A DNA stretch of 34,374 nucleotides from Alistipes sp. GTDB taxonomy: Bacteria; Bacteroidota; Bacteroidia; Bacteroidales; Rikenellaceae. The translations under genes and the position numbers were made by a program. Shown piece by piece: positions 15,868 to 23,244 of the stretch. The stretch spans positions 1-34,374 of the forward strand of contig JAFVRN010000039.1 of NCBI GenBank assembly GCA_017504265.1, in the 5' to 3' direction. Below the pieces are notes generated by a model. The model did not search any database, was not told where the DNA came from, and saw nothing but the letters and a program-made list of their open reading frames with translations. How positions within the stretch are numbered: position 1 is the first letter of the stretch; each line of letters starts with the position of its first letter.

Positions 15868-16887
15868 ATGTCAGAGAAAACACAGGTAAATGCCGATAAG
15901 TTGAAGGTGCTGTCGGCAGTGATGGATAAGATTGAAAAGGATTTCGGCAAGGGCTCTATTATGCGTATGTCGAGCGACTCTGTTGCCGACGTTGCCGTAA
16001 TCCCCACAGGCTCGCTAACGCTCGATATGGCGTTGGGCGTGGGCGGCTACCCCAAGGGACGAGTGATAGAGATTTTCGGCCCTGAGTCGTCGGGTAAGAC
16101 GACACTCGCGATACACGCCATAGCCGAGGCGCAGAAGGCGGGAGGCATTGCAGCATTCATCGATGCGGAGCACGCCTTCGACAGCTACTATGCACGTAAG
16201 CTCGGTGTAGAAATAGACAACCTGCTGGTGTCGCAGCCCGACAATGGCGAGCAGGCTCTCGAAATTGCCGACTCGCTCATACGTTCGAGTGCCATAGATA
16301 TCATCGTCATCGACTCGGTGGCGGCTCTCACGCCTAAGGCCGAAATCGAGGGCGAGATGGGTGACTCGAAGATGGGCCTTCAGGCGCGCCTTATGTCGCA
16401 GGCGCTGCGTAAGCTCACAGCGTCGATATCTAAGACAAAGACCGTATGTATCTTCATCAACCAGCTGCGCGATAAGATAGGTGTGGTCTATGGCAATCCC
16501 GAGACCACGACAGGTGGTAACGCGTTGAAGTTCTATGCGAGTGTTCGTATCGATATACGTCGCACATCTGTAATCAAGGATGGTGACGAGCAGTTGGGAA
16601 CACGCACCAAGGTTAAGGTCGTCAAGAACAAGGTAGCACCTCCGTTCAAGAAGGCCGAGTTCGATATAATGTTTGGTGAGGGTATATCTAAGCTTGGCGA
16701 GATTATCGACCTTGGCGTGGATTATGAGGTAATACGTAAGTCGGGCTCGTGGTTCTCGTATGGCGAGCGCAAGATAGGTCAGGGCAGGGATGCCGTGAAG
16801 GAGGCGTTGAAGTACGATGACGCTCTCAGAGAGGAGATTGAGCTACGTGTACGTCACGCTATGAGCGAGGCTGAGGAGAACAAATAA
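15868..16887 (+). CDS. recA: Recombinase RecA
   Basis: DNA strand-exchange ATPase for homologous recombination, 339 aa. Walker [10 protein letters not shown] is at residues 71-79 and the catalytic Glu lies in FIDAEHAFD near 100. The Walker B strand [14 protein letters not shown] is near 145, loop L1 ([25 protein letters not shown]) near 160 and loop L2 ([24 protein letters not shown]) near 210. The C-terminus ([15 protein letters not shown]) is short, without the long acidic tail of E. coli RecA. It is cotranscribed with bcp. A 10-bp stem-loop at 16966-16993 follows, with only a weak T stretch. I see no recognisable SOS box. Confidence 0.98.
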   Translation: MSEKTQVNADKLKVLSAVMDKIEKDFGKGSIMRMSSDSVADVAVIPTGSLTLDMALGVGGYPKGRVIEIFGPESSGKTTLAIHAIAEAQKAGGIAAFIDAEHAFDSYYARKLGVEIDNLLVSQPDNGEQALEIADSLIRSSAIDIIVIDSVAALTPKAEIEGEMGDSKMGLQARLMSQALRKLTASISKTKTVCIFINQLRDKIGVVYGNPETTTGGNALKFYASVRIDIRRTSVIKDGDEQLGTRTKVKVVKNKVAPPFKKAEFDIMFGEGISKLGEIIDLGVDYEVIRKSGSWFSYGERKIGQGRDAVKEALKYDDALREEIELRVRHAMSEAEENK

Positions 16888-16965
16888 GGCTCGTAGGTCG
16901 AGGAGAAAACCAGAGCTCGTAGGGCTGTGGCGAGGTATCGCACGGCCGGATGTAATAAGTTGTCG

Positions 16966-16993
16966 AACACGGCTATCGTAGGGTAGTCGTGTT
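16966..16993 (+). terminator. Possible weak terminator or leader hairpin between recA and rel
   Basis: A 10-bp stem with one G-T pair (16966-16975 with 16984-16993, 8-nt loop). It lies in the 131-bp gap before the rel start and lacks a clear T-run, so its role as terminator or leader structure is open. Confidence 0.4.
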
Positions 16994-17018
16994 TCGAGCT
17001 ATATAATTTTTGCTGTTT

Positions 17019-19271
17019 ATGGAGTATACACCGCAGGATGAACTCCTCATCGAAGAGAAGTGGCAAGAGTTGCAGGAGGTATGCCGCAAGGCCAATACTT
17101 GTCGTAGGGAGGATGATTGGAAGCTTATCAAACGAGCCTTCTTCTTAGCAAAGGAGGCACATAAGGGTGTGCGTCGTCGTTCGGGCGAGCCATATATCAT
17201 CCATCCTATCGAGGTAGCTATCATCGTGGTACGAGAGATAGGCCTCGGTAAGAAGTCGGTGGTATCGGCATTGCTGCACGACGTGGTCGAAGATACGGAG
17301 TATACGGTGGAGGATATAGCACGCATCTTCACGCCCAAGATAGCCTCTATGGTAGATGGTCTTACCAAGATGGCAGGTGTCTTCAATACCGATACTTCGG
17401 AGCAGGCCGAATATTTCCGTAAGGTGCTGCTTACGCTCTCGGACGATGTGCGTGTTATCATCATCAAGATTGCCGACCGTCTGCACAATATGCGTACGCT
17501 GGGTGCTATGCCCCACAGCAAGCAGATAAAGATTACGAGCGAGACGATATATCTCTTCGTGCCATTGGCCTATCGTCTTGGCCTGCACGCCATTAAGACA
17601 GAACTCGAAGATCTCTGTATGAAGTATCGCTTCCCCGAGGAGTACGAGGAGATACGACGTAAGATAGATGCCACGGAGCCTGAACGTCAGCAATATATAG
17701 ATAGGTTTATAGCACCCATCGTCGATGTTCTCGACCGTAATGGCATACAGTACGAGATTTCGGCACGTGTCAAGAGCATATACTCCATTTGGAACAAGAT
17801 GCGCCGTAAGGCGATACCCTTCGAGGAGGTATATGACCTCTTCGCTATACGTGTGGTATTCAAGGCTCTACCGTTTCCTTCGGAGAAGACACAGTGCTGG
17901 CAGATATACTCCAACATAACAGATATATACACACCCAAGCCCGATAGACTGCGTGACTGGATAAGTATCCCCAAGAGTAACGGCTACGAGGCTTTGCACT
18001 CTACGGTTATGGGACCGGATGGTATATGGGTGGAGGTTCAGGTGCGCACCGAGCGTATGGACGACATTGCCGAGCGAGGCTTTGCTGCACACTGGAAGTA
18101 TAAGCACGCCTCGATTTCGCAGGAGGAGGATGGCCTGGATAAGTGGCTTAAGAAGGTGCGTGATGCGCTAAACAGCCCTACGGAGAGTGCCGTGGAGTTT
18201 CTCGATAACTTCAAGTTGTCGCTATATAAGAGCGATATATTGGTCTTTACGCCCAAGGGCGAGCCACAGAGTCTGCCCTATGGAGCTACGGTGTTGGACT
18301 TCGCCTATGAGATACATACCAACATAGGCAACCACGCTATCGGTGCCAAGATAAACCACAAGATAGCCTCTATCAGCACGAAGCTCAGTCGTGGCGATCA
18401 GGTGGAGATTATCACCGCCGAGAATGCGCATCCCAAGGCCGAGTGGCTCGATATGGTTGTTACAAGCAAGGCTCGGCAGGCTATACAGAGTTACCTGAAA
18501 CACGAACGTGAGGATAACATCGACTATGGTATGAAGCTTTTGCAAGAGCGTCTGTCGGAGTATAACGTGACGCTGAGCGGACGTGTGTTGCGTAAGCTTA
18601 TGCCTGCCTACGAGTGCCGCAACAAGGATGAGCTGTATAGCAAGATTGGCGCAGGTATCATCAAACTCGATAATCTGGATAAGCTTCTCAAAGAGAATTC
18701 ATCACGTAAGATTCTCAAATTCTGGAAGCTCTTTATGCCGGGTAGCAGTGGCAGCAATGTAGATGATGATACGGATATAGATTTGGATGATGAGGCAGCA
18801 TCGCTCGACGATATGGCCGTTACGGATGACGCGAGCGACGAGCCCGAGTTTGTTATTGCAACCTGCTGTGAGCCTATCCCTGGAGATAAGGTTGTAGGCT
18901 ATCGTGATCCGCAGACGGGACGCATTACGGTTCATAAGTCTACGTGCGACGAGCTAATACGCCTCGCTGCTCAGTATGGTCAGAATATCGTTAAGGAGGA
19001 GATAAAGTGGTCGCAGCACAAGGCCGTATCCTATCTTGCTACCGTAGAGGTGCGCGGTATAGACCGCAGTGGATTGATTCTCGATTTAACGAAGATTATA
19101 ACGGCAGACTTCAGCATAAATATGCGAGCTATTTCAGTTCATAGCCACGATGGTATTTTCGAGGGTACTATAAGCTTGTATGTAAAGGATATTGTCAGCC
19201 TCAATACGCTCCTCGATAATATTCGCCGTATTAAGGGTATGGAGAGTGTCAAACGTCTGCTCAATACGTAA
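17019..19271 (+). CDS. Bifunctional (p)ppGpp synthetase/hydrolase (Rel/SpoT)
   Basis: Stringent-response enzyme that makes and degrades (p)ppGpp, 750 aa. The hydrolase HD domain is intact: H62 in IIHPIEVA, ALLHDVVEDT (85-94) and KIADRLHNMRTL. The synthetase domain has ARVKSIYSIWNKM, YDLFAIRVVF, SNGYEALHSTVMGP and WVEVQVRTERMDDIAE. A TGS domain (ILVFTPKGEPQSLPYGAT) follows near residue 410, then a Cys-containing zinc-finger-like domain (IATCCEPIPGDKVVGY) near 615 and a C-terminal ACT domain. The acidic stretch DDDTDIDLDDEAASLDD near residue 585 is a low-complexity linker. The ATG at 17019 is preferred to the TTG at 17010. No convincing promoter is seen. The gene may be read from bcp-recA. Confidence 0.95.
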   Translation: MEYTPQDELLIEEKWQELQEVCRKANTCRREDDWKLIKRAFFLAKEAHKGVRRRSGEPYIIHPIEVAIIVVREIGLGKKSVVSALLHDVVEDTEYTVEDIARIFTPKIASMVDGLTKMAGVFNTDTSEQAEYFRKVLLTLSDDVRVIIIKIADRLHNMRTLGAMPHSKQIKITSETIYLFVPLAYRLGLHAIKTELEDLCMKYRFPEEYEEIRRKIDATEPERQQYIDRFIAPIVDVLDRNGIQYEISARVKSIYSIWNKMRRKAIPFEEVYDLFAIRVVFKALPFPSEKTQCWQIYSNITDIYTPKPDRLRDWISIPKSNGYEALHSTVMGPDGIWVEVQVRTERMDDIAERGFAAHWKYKHASISQEEDGLDKWLKKVRDALNSPTESAVEFLDNFKLSLYKSDILVFTPKGEPQSLPYGATVLDFAYEIHTNIGNHAIGAKINHKIASISTKLSRGDQVEIITAENAHPKAEWLDMVVTSKARQAIQSYLKHEREDNIDYGMKLLQERLSEYNVTLSGRVLRKLMPAYECRNKDELYSKIGAGIIKLDNLDKLLKENSSRKILKFWKLFMPGSSGSNVDDDTDIDLDDEAASLDDMAVTDDASDEPEFVIATCCEPIPGDKVVGYRDPQTGRITVHKSTCDELIRLAAQYGQNIVKEEIKWSQHKAVSYLATVEVRGIDRSGLILDLTKIITADFSINMRAISVHSHDGIFEGTISLYVKDIVSLNTLLDNIRRIKGMESVKRLLNT

Positions 19272-19343
19272 TAGGGTAGCGAGGCGTGTAAAGGTAGGTA
19301 ACTATCGTAGTGTTCTCGGATATTTCTATGTGTCGATTGAGAT

Positions 19344-19367
19344 GTCGTAGGCAGCTACGACCATTTT
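19344..19367 (+). terminator. Possible terminator of rel
   Basis: A perfect 7-bp stem (19344-19350 with 19355-19361, 4-nt loop) is followed by CATTTT. The short T-run makes it a modest candidate. Confidence 0.5.
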
Positions 19368-19428
19368 CAGAGTGTAACGATATTAGTTGTAAAATAGGAT
19401 AATTTTCAACCAAAAATATAATAGCAGT

Positions 19429-19812
19429 ATGGCATCAATTTTTTCAAGAATTATAGCAGGGGAGATTCCCTGTTATAAGGTTGCAGAAGATGATAAATTC
19501 TTCGCATTTCTCGACATCGCTCCATTGGCTAAGTGTCACACCTTGGTTGTTCCCAAGCGTGAGGTAGACTATTTCTATGACTTGGATGATGCCGAGCTGG
19601 CAGATATGATCGTCTTTGCCAAGAATATTGCGAAGAAAATTCAGGCAACTACACAGTGCAAGAAGGTGGCAACAGTCGTTTTAGGCCTCGAAGTAGCCCA
19701 CGCACACATACATTTGATACCTATGAACACCGAGAAAGATGTAGATTTCAGCCGTGAGAAGCTCTCATTTACTCCAGAAGAGTTCATAAAAATAGCTGAG
19801 TCTTTGCAGTAA
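19429..19812 (+). CDS. HIT family nucleotide-binding protein
   Basis: A 127-aa histidine-triad protein of the Hint type, which hydrolyses purine nucleotide phosphoramidates and adenylates. The triad HAHIH (H91, H93, H95, then LIP) is intact and the N-terminal SIFSRIIAGEIPCYKVAEDD is typical of the family. It is a single gene with its own strong terminator (19848-19895). The promoter is unclear: TAATTTTC at 19400-19407 resembles a -7 box, but no -33 box is at the right distance. The physiological substrate is unknown. Confidence 0.95.
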   Translation: MASIFSRIIAGEIPCYKVAEDDKFFAFLDIAPLAKCHTLVVPKREVDYFYDLDDAELADMIVFAKNIAKKIQATTQCKKVATVVLGLEVAHAHIHLIPMNTEKDVDFSREKLSFTPEEFIKIAESLQ

Positions 19813-19847
19813 TTGACATCTGTTGATAACTACGTAACAAGCTAATT

Positions 19848-19895
19848 AGTAGCGGGATAGTGGCTGTGATAAGCTACTCCCGCTACTGTTTTTTT
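19848..19895 (+). terminator. Terminator of the HIT gene
   Basis: A 10-bp perfect stem (19848-19857 with 19878-19887) is extended by a 5-bp inner helix (19860-19864 with 19873-19877) and followed by seven T (19889-19895). Confidence 0.93.
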
Positions 19896-19987
19896 AACAT
19901 AATATATCATTCTTTTTGTAGCTGCTACTACATTCGCAGAATAAAGGATTTTTTCGCACTATTTCTGTAATATTTCACCCCATCTAT

Positions 19988-20434
19988 TTACTAATGTAAT
20001 AACTATACAGATGTAACACACTATTAAAAGTTACAAAAGTAACATATAAGAGTGTTGATAAACTCTGTTAATAGTTACATATGTAATGCGTAGCTGGTTT
20101 GCCGACACCGCCCTTAAGACTGTTTATTTCACCTCTGTTAAAGTGTTGAATAATAATTGTTATATAGCATAATATCAGGTAGATACGTATTTTACATCAA
20201 GTTTAATATGTGTGAGTTGTGCTATTTATGCGCTTTTAGGATTATTTGGTGTTGTAATATATAGATAATGTGTTAAATGCTGAAATATCAGTGATATATG
20301 TATAATATATAAAGTATATTATATGTATATCGATTTTTTCAATTTTACGATAATTTGATACTTTACAAATGTAATAGTTATTAACACCTCTCTTGAAATT
20401 ACTTTTGTAAATAAAATTTGGTTTACAAAATTAA
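19988..20434. promoter_or_regulatory. Operator array: five TTAC-N4-GTAA palindromes plus one near-copy
   Basis: The AT-rich 650-bp spacer 19813-20463 contains perfect TTAC-N4-GTAA dyads at 19988-19999, 20031-20042, 20075-20086, 20363-20374 and 20399-20410. One imperfect copy (TTACAAAATTAA, 20423-20434) lies between the -33 and -7 boxes of the XRE gene. The first three are 43-44 bp apart, close to four helical turns. Half-sites (GTAAC, GTAAT) are scattered between them. This looks like cooperative or looping binding of a dimeric regulator, most simply the adjacent XRE protein. Otherwise the spacer shows no gene. Confidence 0.7.
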
Positions 20435-20448
20435 AATGTTTATATTTG
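20417..20448 (+). promoter_or_regulatory. Promoter of the XRE regulator gene
   Basis: TTTG (20417-20420), 20 bp and TATATTTG (20441-20448) match the consensus perfectly. The expected leader is only about 9 nt before the ATG at 20464. The -7 box is part of an 8-bp inverted repeat (20422-20429 with 20445-20452), and a palindrome near-copy occupies the spacer, so repression here would block RNA polymerase. Confidence 0.85.
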
Positions 20449-20463
20449 TAAAAAATATAGATT

Positions 20464-20898
20464 ATGAAGGAAAAACTTGAATTTTTGCTGCGAAATAAGA
20501 ATCATACGGCAACATCGCTTGCGAGATTGCTCGATATACAGCCTTCCGGTTTGTCGCATATTTTGTCGGGACGTAACAAACCGAGCTTCGATTTGGTGGT
20601 AAAAATCCTACGTGCTTTTCCTGATATCAATCCAGATTGGCTGCTGCTCGATGGCAAGGAGGTCTATCGTTCCGAACTCTCTCCCATCTCCGGTATCGAC
20701 AAATTTTCTGATAGCGACCATCCTACTTCCGACACCGTGGCCAACGACTCTTATGGAGGTGAAAATTCGGAAGGTGAAAATATCGAGAAAAATGAGCAAA
20801 ATCAAATTTTTCGTCAGCCAACAAATCGCGATAAGAAGGTAGAGCGCATCATTGTCCTCTATACAGATCACTCCTTTGACAGCTACTCTGAAAGGTGA
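20464..20898 (+). CDS. XRE-type helix-turn-helix regulator
   Basis: A 144-aa DNA-binding protein. Residues 1-65 form a helix-turn-helix of the HTH_3 (Cro/C1) class: TATSLARLLDIQPSGLSHILSGRNKPSFDLVVKIL, ending INPDWLLLDG. Residues 70-120 are polar and probably disordered (many Ser, Asp, Asn and Glu). A short conserved-looking tail KKVERIIVLYTDHSF closes the protein, a pattern I know from small Bacteroidetes XRE regulators. The array of TTAC-N4-GTAA palindromes in its promoter region suggests autoregulation. No toxin, phage or restriction gene is adjacent. Its targets outside this locus cannot be told from here. Confidence 0.85.
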   Translation: MKEKLEFLLRNKNHTATSLARLLDIQPSGLSHILSGRNKPSFDLVVKILRAFPDINPDWLLLDGKEVYRSELSPISGIDKFSDSDHPTSDTVANDSYGGENSEGENIEKNEQNQIFRQPTNRDKKVERIIVLYTDHSFDSYSER

Positions 20899-21037
20899 TG
20901 CCTCGGACTGTGACTCGACCCATTATCTCGTTCTGCTCTCTGCGTAGTTTGACTCTTCCTCCTCTTCCGATTTAGTGCGGCTTTGTGGTTGCCATTTCGT
21001 TTTGTTGGTTTGCCTGCGGCTCTATTCTGCCTCTGCA

Positions 21038-21092
21038 ATATAAAAAATAATATGTAATAAATATGCAGTTAAAAGGCATAATTATTACATAT
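21038..21092 (-). terminator. Hairpin terminator of uvrB
   Basis: An 11-bp perfect stem (21050-21060 with 21082-21092) continues after one mismatch into a 5-bp inner helix (21062-21066 with 21076-21080). On the minus strand it is followed by TTATTTTTTATA. It lies 30 bp beyond the uvrB stop. It could also stop transcripts from the convergent XRE gene. The remaining 150 bp between the genes holds nothing I recognise. Confidence 0.7.
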
Positions 21093-21122
21093 CAAGTGCG
21101 AAACAAAAATTATCTTTTGTGC

Positions 21123-23162
21123 TTATTTGTTGAGCATAGCTTGCAGCTCGTACATCCTATCGCGATATTTAGCCGCTGCCATAAAGTCGAGAGCCTTGGC
21201 AGCACGCTCCATATCTTGCTTAGCCTGAGCAATGAGTTCTTCGATATTGTCGCCGGCATTGTATGACGACATAGGCTCTGCTACGCTCTGCGATGCGTAG
21301 TGTTGTTCGTGTAGTGGTCGCGCCACCATATCTATTTTGCTGTCATCCCTGTCGCTTAGCAGCGTACTTTGCCCCTTTCCGCTCTTGCTTGCGGCGCGTG
21401 GCAGTAGCTCGTTGATGTAGTTATACTCAATCTGCTTGCTTCTACGTCTGTTGCTCTCGTATATCGCGTTGCGTAGCGATTGGGTTATCTTGTCGCCATA
21501 TAGTATTACATGTCCGTTGGGATGTCGTGCAGCACGTCCCGAAATCTGTGTAAGCGAGCGTACGTTACGTAGGAATCCCTCCTTGTCGGCATCGAGTATA
21601 ATCACTAAACTTACCTCGGGCAGGTCGATACCCTCGCGCAGCAGGTTTACGCCTACGATGACATCTATCATATCGTCGCACAGATCTTCCAAGATGCGTA
21701 TTCTATCCATTGTCTCTATGTCGGAGTGGATATATCTGTTGCTTATACCTACCCTGTCGAGATACCTCGATACCTCCTCTGCCATACGCTTGGTTATGGT
21801 GGTTATTATAACCTTCTCGCCACGGCGTATGGTAGCATTTGTAGCCTCCACAAGGTTGTCAATCTGGTGGAGAGTGCAACGTATGTCGAGTGCAGGGTCT
21901 ACGATATGTGTGGGCCTTATAAATTGCTCGATGACAACTCCTTCCGACTTATTCAACTCATAGTCGGCAGGCGTAGCACTAACGTATATACGCTCATTTG
22001 TGAGCATCTCGAACTCATCCAGTCTGAGAGGCCTGTTATCCTTTGCTGCAGGAAGGCGAAAGCCATACTCCACAAGAGTCTCTTTGCGTGCTCTGTCGCC
22101 TCCAAACATACCTCTGATTTGAGGTATTGTCACGTGGCTCTCGTCTATGACCGTTATGGCATCTTTTGGAAAGAAATCTATGAGGCAGAATGGGCGTGTG
22201 CCCGGAGCTCTGCCATCCAAGTAGCGCGAGTAGTTCTCAATTCCGGAGCAGTATCCCAGCTCCTTGATCATCTCCAAGTCGTACTCTACCCTTTGTTTTA
22301 TGCGTTGAGCCTCTATTTCACGATTTTCGCGTTCGAAGTGTGCTATCTGCTCACCAAGGTCGAGATATATCTGCGATACGGCATCCTTTATGCGGTCGGC
22401 AGTTGTCACAAACAGACTTTTGGGGTATATCGTGGCACAACTTATCGAGCCAATCTTTTGTCCCGTAGCGGCATCTATGCTATATATGGCCTCTACCTCA
22501 TCGTCGTAGAACTCTATGCGGAAGCAGTGGTTGCCGAACTCGCCAAAGGCTGCCATAATATCTATTGTCTCGCCTGTAACACGGAATGTGGCCGGCTCTA
22601 ACTCCCTCTCCGTACGTATGTAGAGTGCATCTACAAGGCGGCGCAGCAGTACACGACGCTCGTATCTATCGCCCACACGTATGGTTATTGCCGTATTGTG
22701 GAAGGCCTCGGGGTTACCGCAGCCGTATATACACGATACGCTGGCTACGACAATCACATCACGACGTCCCGATAGCAGTGTTGCTACTGTCTTTAATCGT
22801 AGTTTCTCTATCTCGTCGTTTATCGACAGGTCCTTCTCGATATATGTATCTGTTGTTGGCAGGTAGGCCTCGGGCTGATAGTAGTCGTAGTACGACACGA
22901 AATATTCGACAGCATTCTCAGGGAAGAAGTTCTTAAATTCGCCGTATAGCTGTGCTGCGAGCGTCTTGTTGTGGCTTATGACGAGCGTAGGGCGGTTTAC
23001 CTCGGCTATGACATTGGCTATGGTAAATGTCTTACCCGAACCTGTTACGCCAAGCAATGTCTGGTCTTGGCAGTTGCTGTCATTCAGCCCCTCTACCAGT
23101 TGCTTTATCGCCTCCGGCTGGTCGCCCATAGGCTTGTATGTCGCCATCAACTTGAAATCCAT
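21123..23162 (-). CDS. uvrB: Excinuclease ABC subunit UvrB
   Basis: Damage-verification helicase of nucleotide excision repair, 679 aa. Walker A GVTGSGKT is at residues 38-45. The beta-hairpin region YYDYYQPEAYLP is near 95, and IDESHVTIPQIRGMFGGDRARKETLVEYGFRLP is near 340. The helicase motifs NLLREGIDLPEVSLV and SLTQISGRAARHPNGHVILYGD are at about 510-560. The C-terminal UVR domain (IAQAKQDMERAAKALDFMAAAKYRDRMYEL), which binds UvrC, is complete. The start MDFKLMATYKPMGDQPEAI at 23162 is the family N-terminus. A frame extending to 23348 overlaps the upstream gene and lies before the -7 box. Confidence 0.97.
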   Translation of the reverse strand: MDFKLMATYKPMGDQPEAIKQLVEGLNDSNCQDQTLLGVTGSGKTFTIANVIAEVNRPTLVISHNKTLAAQLYGEFKNFFPENAVEYFVSYYDYYQPEAYLPTTDTYIEKDLSINDEIEKLRLKTVATLLSGRRDVIVVASVSCIYGCGNPEAFHNTAITIRVGDRYERRVLLRRLVDALYIRTERELEPATFRVTGETIDIMAAFGEFGNHCFRIEFYDDEVEAIYSIDAATGQKIGSISCATIYPKSLFVTTADRIKDAVSQIYLDLGEQIAHFERENREIEAQRIKQRVEYDLEMIKELGYCSGIENYSRYLDGRAPGTRPFCLIDFFPKDAITVIDESHVTIPQIRGMFGGDRARKETLVEYGFRLPAAKDNRPLRLDEFEMLTNERIYVSATPADYELNKSEGVVIEQFIRPTHIVDPALDIRCTLHQIDNLVEATNATIRRGEKVIITTITKRMAEEVSRYLDRVGISNRYIHSDIETMDRIRILEDLCDDMIDVIVGVNLLREGIDLPEVSLVIILDADKEGFLRNVRSLTQISGRAARHPNGHVILYGDKITQSLRNAIYESNRRRSKQIEYNYINELLPRAASKSGKGQSTLLSDRDDSKIDMVARPLHEQHYASQSVAEPMSSYNAGDNIEELIAQAKQDMERAAKALDFMAAAKYRDRMYELQAMLNK

Positions 23163-23166
23163 ACCG

Positions 23167-23174
23167 CAAAGGTA
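23167..23174 (-). promoter_or_regulatory. uvrB -7 promoter element
   Basis: TACCTTTG on the minus strand, identical to the lepA -7 box. No TTTG stands 19-21 bp upstream; that position falls in the stem of the preceding terminator. The leader would be very short. The -7 match is clear, but promoter strength is uncertain. Confidence 0.6.
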
Positions 23175-23176
23175 GC

Positions 23177-23214
23177 AAAAACAATTCACAATGCGCATCT
23201 GCGCATTGTGAATT
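23177..23214 (-). terminator. Terminator of the outer-membrane protein gene
   Basis: A perfect 15-bp inverted repeat (23183-23197 with 23200-23214) with only 2 nt between the arms. On the minus strand it is followed by a G and then five T (23181..23177). Two bases later the uvrB -7 box begins. Confidence 0.85.
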
Positions 23215-23244
23215 TTACTAAGCTGTGTTATTTCGACCGTGTGG

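Noticed and set aside
19813-20463. Possible chromosomal origin in the AT-rich spacer
   Set aside because: Two TTATCAACA-like sequences (reverse strand at 19821-19829 and 20053-20061) resemble DnaA boxes, but there are only two, they are off-consensus, and no replication genes adjoin. The palindromes fit a regulator array better.
20899-21049. Pyrimidine-rich stretch between the XRE gene and the uvrB terminator
   Set aside because: No open frame with a start context, promoter or stable hairpin is visible. I regard it as a plain spacer.
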